From assembly GCF_003610495.1 (NCBI RefSeq), contig NZ_RAPK01000006.1, forward strand, positions 1 to 64,000: a stretch of DNA of 64,000 bases, given 5' to 3'. The translations under genes and the position numbers were made by a program. This document shows positions 41,326 through 51,286 of the stretch, piece by piece (the stretch's first letter is position 1; every line of letters starts with the position of its first letter). A model generated the notes under the pieces. The model had not been told where the DNA came from, searched no databases, and saw nothing but the letters and a program-made list of their open reading frames with translations. This DNA comes from Sinobaca qinghaiensis. GTDB lineage: Bacteria > Bacillota > Bacilli > Bacillales > Marinococcaceae.

Positions 41326-42156
41326 AAGAGGGCTGTCCGGCGTTAAAGCCGGATGGCGCTTTCTTTTATTTTTATACATCCCTGTATCGGCCGCTTTCAA
41401 CAGTTCTGCTACGGTGCGGCCATCCCTGGGATAGCTGCTTATTCCGATGCTCACCCGAATGGAAATGGTCTCATCTTTTAAAGGAAACGGCTGATTGAGT
41501 TCTTCGAGCAGGCGTTCCCTTGCAGAGTAGGGATCGCTTGTTCTGGAAACAAAGATAAATTCATCGCCGCTCAAACGTGCCATGATTTCGTCATTTTTTA
41601 ACATATTCTGGCACCGTTCAGAAATGGCCAGCAGAAGCTCATCGCCGGTATGATGGCCCTTCGTATCATTGATCAGCTTAAATTGATCTAAATCAAAGAA
41701 AAACACATGCAGCGGATGCCGGGGAAATTCCTCGAGCATACTGGTAATGGTTTTTTCCATAAATCTCCGGTTTGGCAGCCCGGTCAAGCTGTCGTGATTA
41801 GCCTGGGTGATAAATGATTTTAACTCGGTGATCGTATGATTAATAGACTGAAATACCTGCCCGATTTCATCCTGGCTGGTAACGTCAATGCGCGTATTCA
41901 AATTGCCGCGTGCAATTTCCTCCATTGTTTTCAGCACAGGCAGGGTGCAGCGTGTAATAAACCATCGGAAGACTAAATAATTAACAAATCCCACGATAAA
42001 GCCGGCGAGAATGCAGGCGGCGCTGAATAATACCATTTGGTCGATTCGGGCAATATTTGTCAGGTGAATAGCAATAGGAAACATTATTCCCATCAGCAGC
42101 CCCATGCCGCAGTATACAATGAGCATGGTTTGGGAATAGCTTTTTTTAAGACTCAT
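41263..42156 (-). CDS. Membrane-bound HAMP-GGDEF protein (SGDEF variant)
   Basis: This 297-residue protein has two transmembrane segments (about 10-35 and 40-65), a HAMP domain (LPVLKTMEEIARGNLNTRID) and a diguanylate cyclase domain from about 130. The active loop reads RLSGDEFIFV, so the first Gly of GGDEF is Ser; Asp and Glu for metal and catalysis remain. DHDSLTGLPNRRFM-type entry (ANHDSLTGLPNRRFME) is intact. The RxxD inhibitory site is absent (LKND). It could make cyclic di-GMP. The C-terminal 20 residues overlap the MFS gene on the other strand. Confidence 0.85.
   Translation of the reverse strand: MSLKKSYSQTMLIVYCGMGLLMGIMFPIAIHLTNIARIDQMVLFSAACILAGFIVGFVNYLVFRWFITRCTLPVLKTMEEIARGNLNTRIDVTSQDEIGQVFQSINHTITELKSFITQANHDSLTGLPNRRFMEKTITSMLEEFPRHPLHVFFFDLDQFKLINDTKGHHTGDELLLAISERCQNMLKNDEIMARLSGDEFIFVSRTSDPYSARERLLEELNQPFPLKDETISIRVSIGISSYPRDGRTVAELLKAADTGMYKNKRKRHPALTPDSPLSAFSKHTAAHTADEQQKAET
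41324..41370 (+). terminator. Terminator after the MFS gene, inside the GGDEF gene
   Basis: GAAAG, GGC and GTCCGGC pair with GCCGGAT, GGC and CTTTC around GTTAAA, followed by TTTTATTTTT. It lies within the 3' coding part of the convergent gene. Confidence 0.78.
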
Positions 42157-42425
42157 GGTGTACCTCCGTATACATTATTTATAGACAATATATGTAAATT
42201 TATAGGCATATAGTCATATAAACTATATATTATTGCTTATTAAAAAGCAATTAATATAGATTACAGCACTTTATATGTATATTTTCGATAAAATATTGGA
42301 AATATCAATCATAATTAAAGAATATTATCTCTGCCTGATCCCACTATCCAGGAATATCGTTTTGACGGCTGGATTGGTATAATAATAAGAGACGAAATGG
42401 TAAAGAAAAGAGGCGGTCCCTTACG

Positions 42426-43757
42426 ATGGCAGAAGGAAACAGACGACTAAAGGAAGAAAAGGTCTTTAAAGATCCGGTCCACCGCTATATTCATATTCGG
42501 GATGAGCTTCTTTGGGACTTAATAGGAACGAAGGAATTTCAGCGTCTGCGCCGGGTAAGGCAGCTGGGAACGACCTTTTTAACCTTCCACGGGGCAGAAC
42601 ATACCCGTTTTAACCATTCACTTGGCGTATATGAAATCACCAGACGTATTGTGGAAGTTTTCGAGGGGCGTCCTTTCTGGAAAGACGAAGAAAGGCTGCT
42701 TACGTTAAGCGCGGCGCTTCTGCACGATGTAGGGCACGGCCCGTTTTCCCATTCTTTTGAAAAAGTTTTCCAGACCGATCATGAATATTGGACCCGGGAA
42801 ATTGTAATGGGAGATACAGAAATAAATACCGTGTTAAGACGTATGGGCAGTGATTTTCCGCAGAAGGTAGCGGAAGTGATTGAAAAAACCTATTCCAATA
42901 AACTGGTAACAAGTTTAATTTCCAGCCAGATTGATGCCGACCGGATGGACTATCTGCAGCGTGATGCATTTTATACAGGCGTCAGCTACGGACACTTTGA
43001 TATGGAACGCATTCTCCGCGTCATGAGGCCTACTGAGGACCAGGCTGTAATTAAATACTCCGGCATGCACGCAGTAGAAGACTACATTATGAGCCGCTAT
43101 CAGATGTACTGGCAGGTGTATTTTCATCCAGTAACAAGAAGTGCAGAAGTCATATTAAGTAAAATTCTGCAGCGGGTGAAAGTGCTGTATGAAGCGGACT
43201 ATGCGTTTTTGTATCCGCCGGAGCCTTTCACGGGATTTTTTAACGGAAAGCTGTCATTAGAGCAGTATCTCGAGCTGGATGAATCCGTTACGATGTATTA
43301 TTTCCAAATGTGGCAGAAAGAAGAGGATGGTATCCTTCGGGATCTCTGCCAGCGTTTTATGAACCGCCGGCTGTTTAAATACGTGGAGTTCGACCAGCAT
43401 GTGCATATTAATGACTGGCTCAAGCTTCTGGAGCTTTTCAAAAAAGCCGACATGGACCCGGACTACTATTTAGTGGTGGATTCCTCCTCTGACCTGCCTT
43501 ATGATTTCTACCGTCCGGGCGAGGAAGAGGAGCGTATTCCCATTCATCTGCTGATGCCCAATGACAAGCTCCGGGAACTCTCGCGGGAATCTGACGTGGT
43601 AGAGGCTATTTCCGGCAAAAAGCGGACGGATCATAAGCTGTATTACCCGGAAGAATGGCTGTATACCGAAGGATTTGAAGAGGAGAAAAAGGAAATACGC
43701 TCTATTTTGAAATCATCCAAAGAAGAGACGGCTTTTTCCGGTGAAATAGAGGAATAA
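42426..43757 (+). CDS. HD-domain phosphohydrolase (YwfO-like)
   Basis: This 443-residue metal-dependent HD enzyme is similar to Bacillus YwfO and distantly to dGTP triphosphohydrolases. Metal ligands are in HTRFNHSLGVYEI, ALLHDVGHGPFSHSFE (HD) and SSQIDADRMDYLQRDA. The substrate is probably a nucleoside triphosphate. AGAGGCGG precedes the ATG. The next genes, YwgA- and YwhD-like, follow in the same direction and are also near ywfO in Bacillus, so this looks like a conserved group. Confidence 0.88.
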   Translation: MAEGNRRLKEEKVFKDPVHRYIHIRDELLWDLIGTKEFQRLRRVRQLGTTFLTFHGAEHTRFNHSLGVYEITRRIVEVFEGRPFWKDEERLLTLSAALLHDVGHGPFSHSFEKVFQTDHEYWTREIVMGDTEINTVLRRMGSDFPQKVAEVIEKTYSNKLVTSLISSQIDADRMDYLQRDAFYTGVSYGHFDMERILRVMRPTEDQAVIKYSGMHAVEDYIMSRYQMYWQVYFHPVTRSAEVILSKILQRVKVLYEADYAFLYPPEPFTGFFNGKLSLEQYLELDESVTMYYFQMWQKEEDGILRDLCQRFMNRRLFKYVEFDQHVHINDWLKLLELFKKADMDPDYYLVVDSSSDLPYDFYRPGEEEERIPIHLLMPNDKLRELSRESDVVEAISGKKRTDHKLYYPEEWLYTEGFEEEKKEIRSILKSSKEETAFSGEIEE

Positions 43758-43823
43758 AATCCTCTTACATATCAGCGGGTTTAGACTGTATGATAGAACA
43801 AGAACAAAAGGGGGATTTTTTAC

Positions 43824-44339
43824 GTGCTGCCTGATCATGCAAAAGTGATGGCTCTTATTCATGGAGCCGAGGAAATCATTGGACGGAAAAAACTGCAGAA
43901 AATCGTTTATATAAGCAAAAAAGCCAACCTGCCGCTGAGCGAAAAATATACCTTCCGCATGTATGGTCCTTATTCCGAGGAATTGACGCTGCGGGTGGAG
44001 GAATTGTGCGATCTTGGCCTCGTGTCAGAGATCAAAGAAGAAAAAGCCGGGTATTATCAGTACCGATATAGGGTAACAGACCATGGGGAAGACTTTTTAG
44101 CTAAATTTCCACAGGAATGGCCGTATAATGAAGCAGAGGGCATTCTTCATTATTTGAATACATGCACCTCAAAATTTCTGGAACTGGTATCAACGATGCT
44201 CTACTTTGACCACTTACCTCCGGATCAGGTGGAAGAAAAAGTATCCACTTTAAAGAAAAGCCAGAATTACACGAGTGAAGACACGGCGAAAGCCTGGAAA
44301 TGCATTGAACAAATAAAAAATCACCAAGTGCCGCACTAA
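43824..44339 (+). CDS. ywgA: YwgA-family protein
   Basis: This 171-residue cytoplasmic protein is similar to Bacillus YwgA. It has a winged-helix-like start (KVMALIHGAEEIIGRKKLQKIVYISKK, here split by a basic patch) and the stretch YTFRMYGPYSEELTLRVEEL. Function is not known. It begins at a GTG at 43824 after AAGGGGG, and lies between the HD phosphohydrolase and the YwhD-like gene. Confidence 0.8.
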   Translation: MLPDHAKVMALIHGAEEIIGRKKLQKIVYISKKANLPLSEKYTFRMYGPYSEELTLRVEELCDLGLVSEIKEEKAGYYQYRYRVTDHGEDFLAKFPQEWPYNEAEGILHYLNTCTSKFLELVSTMLYFDHLPPDQVEEKVSTLKKSQNYTSEDTAKAWKCIEQIKNHQVPH

Positions 44340-44366
44340 TACTTGGGAAAAAAGGAGCGGATAGCG

Positions 44367-44927
44367 TTGGATTTATTCGAAGACTATAAAAAGAAAAATA
44401 ATAAGCCGAAGTCGCCAAAAAAAAGCTCCGGATTTAATATATTAAGCGGGGATTCCACAAGCGGACACGGGGGGTACGGAGTTGGTACGTTAAGCCTGGA
44501 TAATATTACACCTGTGTTTATTGATCCGGCAGAAGAGACCAGCTTTATTGATATGGGAGCTCTTCACGCCCGTTCGGCAGTGGAAAAGCGTATTAAATTT
44601 TTGAAAAACAAAGAAGAAGTGCCAAACGGCAAACTCTACTGGCTCGTATGGGTGACCACCGACCATAAAGACGGCCGTCCATATTACGCAGGTGTTACTG
44701 CCTGCGAAATGACAGTGGACACAGACATCCGCCGCGGCTATAAGAGCCTGCCCGAGCATGTTAATAACATGGACCGGTCCTTAAAGCGCCGCATTATTGT
44801 AGACAAAATGGATGACAAATCCAAACAGCTGCTGGCTGAGTTTCTAAAAGATTTTGATAACGACATGTGGCATGCGTCAGAGAAGGAACTGCATGACGGA
44901 TTAACAGCGTCACAAGAAAACGAATAA
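44367..44927 (+). CDS. ywhD: YwhD-family protein
   Basis: This 186-residue protein resembles Bacillus YwhD, for which no function is firm. Conserved-looking segments are [20 protein letters not shown] and [17 protein letters not shown] place the start at the TTG at 44367, nine bases after AAAAGGAG; a TTG at 44343 would lie upstream of that Shine-Dalgarno. It follows ywgA by 27 bases and ends with a terminator. Confidence 0.8.
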   Translation: MDLFEDYKKKNNKPKSPKKSSGFNILSGDSTSGHGGYGVGTLSLDNITPVFIDPAEETSFIDMGALHARSAVEKRIKFLKNKEEVPNGKLYWLVWVTTDHKDGRPYYAGVTACEMTVDTDIRRGYKSLPEHVNNMDRSLKRRIIVDKMDDKSKQLLAEFLKDFDNDMWHASEKELHDGLTASQENE

Positions 44928-44942
44928 CGCTGCAGGCATATG

Positions 44943-44987
44943 CATCCACCTCCGCAAAAGAACGGCTGCGGCAGGGGATGTTTTTTG
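44943..44987 (+). terminator. Terminator after ywhD
   Basis: CATCC, CCT and CCGC pair with GCGG, AGG and GGATG with small bulges, then TTTTTT. Confidence 0.75.
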
Positions 44988-45024
44988 CCGGTACAGGCTT
45001 AGAGATAAGGGAGAAACGATAACG

Positions 45025-45873
45025 ATGGGACTTTGGTTTACAGAAAAACAGACAAATCATTTTGGTATTACCTTTGATATAGAAAAAACGCTCCATTCGG
45101 AGAAAACGGAATTTCAGCAGCTTGATATGGTACAGACGAAGGAATTCGGCAGAATGCTTCTGTTGGATGATATGGTAATGACGACTGAAAGCGATGAATT
45201 TGTGTATCATGAAATGATCGTCCATGTGCCGTTGTTTACCCATCCGGACCCGAAGCATGTTCTCGTGGTCGGCGGAGGGGACGGCGGAGCAATCCGTGAG
45301 ATTCTCAAACATCCGAGTGTAGAAAAAGCAACGCTTGTAGAGATCGATGGCAAAGTGATTGAGTATTCAAAGCAATACCTGCCAACTATTGCCGGGTCAC
45401 TTGACGATCCGCGTGTGGAAGTAAAAGTAGCCGATGGTTTTCTGCACATCGCAGAAAGCGAGCAGGCATACGATATCATTATGGTAGATTCAACCGAACC
45501 GGTGGGTCCTGCCGTGAAGCTGTTTGAAAAAGGATTTTACGAAGGGATTTCCAGAGCACTTAAAGAAGATGGCATCCTCGTTGCCCAGACAGACAACCCG
45601 TGGTTTCAGCATGATCTCTTGAAAACCGTGTACGGAGATGTAAGCAGTATCTTCCCGGTTTCACGCGTCTATACAGCAAACATCCCCACCTATCCTAGCG
45701 GTTTATGGACGTTTACGATGGGGTCGAAAAAACATGATCCGCTGTCTGTTCCGGAAGACCGCTTTCATGATATAGATACGAAATATTACACAAGAGAGCT
45801 GCACCAGGCCTCTTTCGCACTGCCGCGCTTCGTGCTGGACGGCGAAAATCCGAACAAGCAGGGAGAAAAATAA
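45025..45873 (+). CDS. speE: Spermidine synthase SpeE
   Basis: This 282-residue aminopropyltransferase makes spermidine from putrescine and decarboxylated SAM. The nucleotide-binding motif [34 protein letters not shown] and the catalytic DSTEPVGPA loop are all present. It overlaps speB by one base (TAATG), forming the speE-speB operon known from Bacillus. GGGAGA precedes the ATG by about 10 bases. Confidence 0.96.
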   Translation: MGLWFTEKQTNHFGITFDIEKTLHSEKTEFQQLDMVQTKEFGRMLLLDDMVMTTESDEFVYHEMIVHVPLFTHPDPKHVLVVGGGDGGAIREILKHPSVEKATLVEIDGKVIEYSKQYLPTIAGSLDDPRVEVKVADGFLHIAESEQAYDIIMVDSTEPVGPAVKLFEKGFYEGISRALKEDGILVAQTDNPWFQHDLLKTVYGDVSSIFPVSRVYTANIPTYPSGLWTFTMGSKKHDPLSVPEDRFHDIDTKYYTRELHQASFALPRFVLDGENPNKQGEK

Positions 45874-46751
45874 TGTCATTTGATGAAGCCTATTCCGGAA
45901 AAGTATTTATTGGGAGCCGTACTTCCTACACCGACGCGGACCTCGTGTTATTTGGAATGCCGATGGACTGGACGGTCAGCTTCCGCCCGGGTTCGAGATT
46001 CGGCCCGGGCCGGATCCGCGAAGCTTCTGTAGGACTTGAAGAATACAGCCCTTATTTGGATAAGCATCTGGAAGACGTCCGCTACCATGACGCGGGAGAT
46101 CTTCTGCTTCCGTTTGGAAATCCGCAGAAAAGCCTGGATATAATCGAAGAAACAATGGATGGATTTCTCCGTGATAACAAATTTCCGATCGGCATTGGCG
46201 GAGAGCACCTGGTCAGCTGGCCAATTATGAAAGCGATGGCCCGAAAATATGAGGATCTGGCTGTTATCCATATCGACGCCCATACCGATCTGCGGACGGA
46301 CTACGAAGGGGAGGTTCTGTCCCACTCGACGCCTATTCGTAAAGCATGTGAATGGATCGGGCCGGAGAATGTATTTTCGTTCGGCGTTCGTTCAGGGGAA
46401 AAAGAGGAGTTTTTGTATGCACGGACGTCCGGGATGAATTTTCATCCTTTTGAAGTACATGAGCCGCTGCAGCGTATTCTGCCGGAGCTGCATCAGCGTC
46501 CGGTCTATGTCACGATTGATATTGATGTACTGGATCCGGCATATGCCCCCGGAACAGGAACCGCAGAGGCCGGAGGGATTTCCTCCAAAGAGCTTCTGCA
46601 GGCGATTCACTCAATCGGCCACTCCGGGGCTTTCATCGTAGGAGCCGATCTGGTTGAAGTGGCGCCGGTTTACGATCACGCAGAAAAAACGGCCATTGCT
46701 GCATCAAAATTTATCCGGGAGATGATTCTTGGCTTTCCTAAAGCCAGATAG
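45873..46751 (+). CDS. speB: Agmatinase SpeB
   Basis: This 292-residue ureohydrolase splits agmatine into putrescine and urea, feeding SpeE. The two-manganese site is formed by GIGGEHLVSW (His), VIHIDAHTDLR (DAHxD) and VTIDIDVLDPAYAPG (DxDxxDP). Agmatinase rather than arginase is favoured by the speE operon. Length is usual for the family. Confidence 0.95.
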   Translation: MSFDEAYSGKVFIGSRTSYTDADLVLFGMPMDWTVSFRPGSRFGPGRIREASVGLEEYSPYLDKHLEDVRYHDAGDLLLPFGNPQKSLDIIEETMDGFLRDNKFPIGIGGEHLVSWPIMKAMARKYEDLAVIHIDAHTDLRTDYEGEVLSHSTPIRKACEWIGPENVFSFGVRSGEKEEFLYARTSGMNFHPFEVHEPLQRILPELHQRPVYVTIDIDVLDPAYAPGTGTAEAGGISSKELLQAIHSIGHSGAFIVGADLVEVAPVYDHAEKTAIAASKFIREMILGFPKAR

Positions 46752-46816
46752 ATTGAGCTTCCCTTCTTTTCTCTCTACAATGAAGGCAGGTATAAACACG
46801 TGAAGGGTGAGGTGCT

Positions 46817-47407
46817 ATGGTGATTCATCGCTCATGGTCATGTAAATGGAACGAATTGACGTGCCAGCGGCTGGTCCGCTGGGAGGCATTGGAGAAAGAT
46901 TACAAAGGCTTTCACGCTTTTGAGCAGCGCCTGCCTTTTTTTCAGGAAGCCCGCAGGCAGAAATTCTACATTCATGAAACCGTCCGCCATATTGAACACC
47001 GGGCCTCTCACCTGGCAAGAGAGGGAGAAAAAACAAAAGAGCTGCTGCGGCGCCAGAAAACCTGGCATCGCCATGCAGCGGACAGGCTGTTAAATATAGA
47101 CTATGAACTGCTTCTTTATAAGCGTCTCTATGAAGGAGATCTTCCATATGTGCTTATGTCGCCGCGTCAGATGGAGGCGTGGATCCGTAAAGAAAAAGAG
47201 TATAACCTTCAGCTCGTCCATTTAATTGAAAGCGGAGGCGGCCCGCTGCAGAGTCTTTATTTTCTGGAACAGGTGCTCAAGCCAAAGCTGTTTAAAAAGT
47301 GGATCAAGCCGTATCAGCTGCCACAAAAAAAGAAAGCAGATAAACTGGACCTGCTTTCTGTGATTCCATATGGATTTGCAGATAAAAGAGACAGCCGGGA
47401 GCTATAA
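46817..47407 (+). CDS. Hypothetical protein, 196 residues
   Basis: I do not recognise this protein. It is basic, helical, rich in Arg, Lys, Glu and His, with no membrane segment. It starts MVIHRSWSCKWNELTCQRLV and contains a long amphipathic stretch around residues 55-100 that could form a coiled coil. It follows speB by 65 bases with GAGGTG before the ATG (a GTG at 46820 is also possible). Its last 6 bases overlap the convergent dehydratase gene. Confidence 0.62.
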   Translation: MVIHRSWSCKWNELTCQRLVRWEALEKDYKGFHAFEQRLPFFQEARRQKFYIHETVRHIEHRASHLAREGEKTKELLRRQKTWHRHAADRLLNIDYELLLYKRLYEGDLPYVLMSPRQMEAWIRKEKEYNLQLVHLIESGGGPLQSLYFLEQVLKPKLFKKWIKPYQLPQKKKADKLDLLSVIPYGFADKRDSREL

Positions 47408-48364
47408 ATAAGGCGTCACCGTTTCATAATGAACCGCCGGATCGATACTGTTTCCAGTAATAACGATGACCGTCGGGCCGTCGGGCCGGATGATCTTTTC
47501 AAGCAGCGCCGACACGCCGACTGCAGCACCGCCTTCTACAATAAGGCGGTGTTTTTTGTATAAAAAAGCCATAGCCCGGGCAATCGCTTCCTCCGAAACC
47601 GCGCAGCGGATGTCGGTGTAGTGCTCGATCATAGCCATAGTGTATTGATTGTCGAGTCCGATACCGCCAAGAAGGCTGTCTGCAAGCGTGGGTGTTTCCT
47701 CTACCTCAACAGGATGTCCTGCTTTCAGGCTTACCTGCATGGCGGCGCTTTTGCTGATAGTTACCCCGTGAACCTGAATGGAGGGATCGGTTTCTTTCAT
47801 GGCCAGCCCGAGGCCGGACAAAAGGCCTCCTCCAGAGAGCCCCGCAATTACAGCCGATATATCCGGCAGCTCTTCCAGCAGCTCCAGGCCTATCGTGCCC
47901 TGACCTGCAATGATGAAGGGATCATCAAACGGAGGAATCAGGGTCAGTCCTTCTTTTCGAACAAGTTCAGCACTGATTTTGCCGGCTTCATCCTGGCTTT
48001 TTCCTTCTATACGAAGCTCAGCGCCGCTTTGCTGCAGCGCTTCTATTTTCGCGCGTGTTACCGTTTCTGCTACGCAGATCACAGCGCGGATGCCATGCGC
48101 GGCGGCGGCCCGTGCAACAGCAAATCCGTGATTGCCGGTGGAAAAGGTGACCACGCCTTTTTCTTTTTGGGCTTCCGTTAGAGAAGCAATCATATGGGTG
48201 GCGCCGCGAAGCTTAAACGACCCGGAAGGCTGGAGCTGTTCGAGCTTTAAATAAACGGGAACCCCTGTAAGCGCACTTAGTTCAGAGGAATGCATTAAAG
48301 GGGTCGGGGGAAGCTCCCTTTTTATAACAGCACGCGCTTTCCATATGTCACGAAGGTTCATCAT
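47402..48364 (-). CDS. Threonine/serine dehydratase-family PLP enzyme
   Basis: This 320-residue fold-type II PLP enzyme lacks the C-terminal ACT-like regulatory domain of biosynthetic IlvA. The PLP Lys51 is in QPSGSFKLRGATHM, the phosphate loop is GLSGGGLLSGLGL, and FSTGNHGFAVARAAA is the substrate loop. Catabolic threonine dehydratase, serine dehydratase and the EutB dehydratase of hydroxyectoine breakdown share this size. With no eut genes nearby I leave the substrate open. It overlaps the convergent gene by 6 bases. Confidence 0.85.
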   Translation of the reverse strand: MMNLRDIWKARAVIKRELPPTPLMHSSELSALTGVPVYLKLEQLQPSGSFKLRGATHMIASLTEAQKEKGVVTFSTGNHGFAVARAAAAHGIRAVICVAETVTRAKIEALQQSGAELRIEGKSQDEAGKISAELVRKEGLTLIPPFDDPFIIAGQGTIGLELLEELPDISAVIAGLSGGGLLSGLGLAMKETDPSIQVHGVTISKSAAMQVSLKAGHPVEVEETPTLADSLLGGIGLDNQYTMAMIEHYTDIRCAVSEEAIARAMAFLYKKHRLIVEGGAAVGVSALLEKIIRPDGPTVIVITGNSIDPAVHYETVTPYL

Positions 48365-48468
48365 ATATCTTCCTTTCTTTTCAGGCTCCCGGCTTTTATG
48401 AAGAGCTGTCTTCAGCCTGAATCGAGAGACTTTTTTTCATGGTAGCATACAGTGGGCAGAGGTAATAA

Positions 48469-48813
48469 TTATTTTTCAGCAATATCCACGAGAACATCGA
48501 ACGAAATATAAAGGATCTCTTCTTCATTTGTTACATGAAGAAGCCTGCGCGTTGGATGAACAGATTGACAACGTCCGGAAAATAGTTTGTATTTCCCATC
48601 CTCCCAGTAGGAAAAGCAGTACTCCTGCGGCTTGCCTATAATCTGCTCCAGCGTCCAGGCCAGCTCTTCCAGACGCTGCTCATCAAGCAGTGGTTTTGGC
48701 AGGCGCCTGCCGGAAGCCCGGCGTTCATTCCAGGCGTCCCGATGCTCGGGAAGAATCATTCTCGAAGATTCCCATCTCATATTTGATCCCGGCGTTAGTT
48801 TGTTTTCAGTCAT
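48469..48813 (-). CDS. YolD-like protein
   Basis: This 114-residue protein carries the YolD-family start MRWESSRMILPEHRDAW and a C-terminal beta-rich half ending LYISFDVLVDIAE. YolD-like genes often sit next to DNA polymerase IV/UvrX-type genes, which is not the case here. The function is not known. The ATG at 48813 follows GAGGTGG; a GTG at 48822 is less likely. Confidence 0.82.
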   Translation of the reverse strand: MTENKLTPGSNMRWESSRMILPEHRDAWNERRASGRRLPKPLLDEQRLEELAWTLEQIIGKPQEYCFSYWEDGKYKLFSGRCQSVHPTRRLLHVTNEEEILYISFDVLVDIAEK

Positions 48814-48933
48814 AACAGCCACCTCTTTCTTTCTATCATATATAAGAACGTGTGTTCTAGTAAAGAGTTATTTTTTGACTTACGAAAAGTAATGGAATAA
48901 ATTTGAAATATCTTAAGAAAAAAGGAGCCGATT

Positions 48934-49794
48934 ATGTCCTATCAAATACATGAAAAAACGAAAATAGGCCATGTGGAATTACTGATCTCTGATTTGGAAA
49001 CGTCTCTGGAATTCTATCAGGACATGCTTGGATTTGAAGTGAAAAGCAGAAAAGGAAACCGGGCCGAATTAGGAGTTCAGGGGGAAATCAGGATTCTTTT
49101 AATACTCGAGGAAAAGCAGGGGGTACGGCCGAAACAAAAAACGAGCGGGCTTTATCATTTTGCTGTGTTAGTTCCGGACCGGGTGAGCCTTGGCTTGTCG
49201 CTTCGGCGTCTGCTGGAGAAAAAATATCCGCTGCAGGGCGCCTCGGACCATCAGTTCAGCGAAGCGGTGTATCTGGCGGACCCAGACGGCAACGGCATCG
49301 AAATATACCGTGACCGCCCGGAGCAGGAGTGGAAAAGAAATGCACACGGCGAACTTGCGGTACAAACGCTGCCGATGGATGTGGACGGTGTCCTTCAGGA
49401 AGCATCCGGATCGGCATGGAACGGTCTTCCGGCTGGAACCGTCATCGGCCATATACATCTCCACATCTCCAATTTCGAAAAATCCGCTCATTTTTATACA
49501 GAAGTGCTCGGATTTAACACGATGATTTCCATTCCGGGAAGCGCTTTGTTTGTTTCAGCCGGGGGCTATCACCATCATATTGCCGTGAACCTCTGGGCTG
49601 GAAATAATGCTCCGGCGCCTGCAGAAAATGCGGTTGGGCTGATGTATTACTCGATTGTTTTTCCGAATGAAGAAGAAAAATTAAAAGCAGCTGCGCGCTT
49701 AAAGGAAGAGGGAACGCCTTTAGAAGAAGATGGAAATGTGATCAGCTTTCAGGATCCGTCCGGAATCTGGGCTAAACTAACCACTGTTGTGTAA
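48934..49794 (+). CDS. VOC-family extradiol dioxygenase-like protein (CatE-like)
   Basis: This 286-residue protein has two vicinal-oxygen-chelate halves, as in Bacillus catechol-2,3-dioxygenase CatE (YfiE). The halves start [20 protein letters not shown] and [20 protein letters not shown]. Possible iron ligands are in [15 protein letters not shown] and the two PDG/PSG-type Glu segments. A dioxygenase or glyoxalase-type role is expected; the substrate is not. AAAGGAG precedes the ATG, and a terminator follows. Confidence 0.82.
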   Translation: MSYQIHEKTKIGHVELLISDLETSLEFYQDMLGFEVKSRKGNRAELGVQGEIRILLILEEKQGVRPKQKTSGLYHFAVLVPDRVSLGLSLRRLLEKKYPLQGASDHQFSEAVYLADPDGNGIEIYRDRPEQEWKRNAHGELAVQTLPMDVDGVLQEASGSAWNGLPAGTVIGHIHLHISNFEKSAHFYTEVLGFNTMISIPGSALFVSAGGYHHHIAVNLWAGNNAPAPAENAVGLMYYSIVFPNEEEKLKAAARLKEEGTPLEEDGNVISFQDPSGIWAKLTTVV

Positions 49795-49801
49795 GCTTTA
49801 G

Positions 49802-49837
49802 AAAAGCAGACGCTCTCAGCCGGGCGTCTGCTTTTAA
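49802..49837 (+). terminator. Terminator after the VOC gene
   Basis: AAAAGCAGACGC and GCGTCTGCTTTT form a 12-bp stem with a 10-base loop. Confidence 0.92.
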
Positions 49838-49939
49838 ACGTGTGCATCCTTCCTGCGGGCTTTGATTTTGTGGCATAATAGGGACATGAACAAATGAAAA
49901 AATCAAACTACGACTACGATAAAAGGATGGATAGATACT

Positions 49940-51286
49940 ATGAGTACTCCTGATTTAAAAGCACGTTCGCCCTGGTCGGCGTTAAATGATGTAGATAATG
50001 TAACGATACATCCGCTGAATGGAAAAGCTGTTTCGGTGGATATGACTGTACCGGGCAGTAAAAGCTTTACGAACCGGGCACTTATTCTGGCAGCACTTGC
50101 GGAAGGAACGTCTACGCTTTCCGGCCTGCTCAAAAGTGATGATTCCTATTGGTGCCTGGATGCACTGGAGAAGCTGGGCGTGGCTTCCCGGGTCACCGGG
50201 GACACGGTGGAAATAGACGGCTGCGGCGGCAGCTGGCCGGTCAAGGAAGCGGATCTTTATATCGGGGCAGCGGGGACGATTGCACGGTTTCTGCCAGGCG
50301 CGATTGCCGCAGCTGAGGGCGGATCATATCGGGTCGAGGCCAGCAGGCGGATGAGCGAACGGCCGGTCAAACCCTTAATGGAGGCGCTCGAGCAGCTGGG
50401 AGCACAGATCGAATACGAAGACAAAAAAGGATTCTACCCTCTCGTAATCAAGCCTTCCGGACTGCACGGCGGAAACGTAAGCATATCCGGCGCCGTATCA
50501 AGCCAGTTCATCAGCGGTCTGCTTATCTCAGGAGCAAACCAGCAGAATGATCTGACGGTAAACATACCTGATCATATCGTGCAGCATGCCTATGTAAAAA
50601 TCACGCTGGATTTAATGAAGGAATTTGGAGTGAATTCTGTCTATAACGATGAATTGACCAAAATGACCGTTCCGGCTTCGGGCTACAAAGCCCGGGATAT
50701 GGCTCTGGAAGCAGATGCTTCTACGGCGAGCTATTTTATGGCGCTTGCAGCTATTTCAGGCGGCCGGGTTCGTATTAACAATCTGCCTACCGAAACGAAT
50801 CAGCCGGATATCGGCATGGTGGATTTGTATGAAAAAATGGGATGCACTGTAGAAAAAGGCGAAACCTATGTAGAGATTCAGGGACCGGAGCAGCTCAAAG
50901 GCGGCCTGGATATAAGTATGAAAGAAATGTCGGACCAGACGCTGACGATCGCTGCAATTGCTCCGTTTGCGGACGGACCGGTTACCCTGCGGGACGTAGA
51001 GCATATCCGCCATCACGAATCGGACCGCATTCATGCGATCTGCACCGAGCTTGGGAAACTGGGAATAAAGACAGATGAGTTCGCAGACGGACTGACTGTT
51101 TATCCCGGAACGCCGAAAGGAACCCCGTTATTATCTTATGATGACCACAGGGTAGCAATGGCGCTGTCTCTTGTAGGAGCAAAGGTGCCGGACGTAACGA
51201 TTGCTGATCCGGGCTGCGTATCCAAAACGTGTCCTTCCTATTTTGAACTGTTGAAAGCAGCAGGGGTAGATATTACTTACAGTTAA
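49940..51286 (+). CDS. aroA: Stand-alone EPSP synthase (AroA) with variant PEP-site loop
   Basis: This 448-residue 3-phosphoshikimate 1-carboxyvinyltransferase joins shikimate 3-phosphate and [21 protein letters not shown] holds Lys41 for PEP, and the C-terminal block has [13 protein letters not shown] and [11 protein letters not shown]. The loop that reads LGNAGTAMRPL in E. coli is [11 protein letters not shown] here (about 108-118): the Gly and Arg are kept, while Asn and Pro positions are changed. It is not in an aromatic operon, so it may be a second copy or the only gene moved. The ATG lies about 12 bases after AAAGGA. Its end overlaps the NOS gene by 4 bases. Confidence 0.9.
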   Translation: MSTPDLKARSPWSALNDVDNVTIHPLNGKAVSVDMTVPGSKSFTNRALILAALAEGTSTLSGLLKSDDSYWCLDALEKLGVASRVTGDTVEIDGCGGSWPVKEADLYIGAAGTIARFLPGAIAAAEGGSYRVEASRRMSERPVKPLMEALEQLGAQIEYEDKKGFYPLVIKPSGLHGGNVSISGAVSSQFISGLLISGANQQNDLTVNIPDHIVQHAYVKITLDLMKEFGVNSVYNDELTKMTVPASGYKARDMALEADASTASYFMALAAISGGRVRINNLPTETNQPDIGMVDLYEKMGCTVEKGETYVEIQGPEQLKGGLDISMKEMSDQTLTIAAIAPFADGPVTLRDVEHIRHHESDRIHAICTELGKLGIKTDEFADGLTVYPGTPKGTPLLSYDDHRVAMALSLVGAKVPDVTIADPGCVSKTCPSYFELLKAAGVDITYS

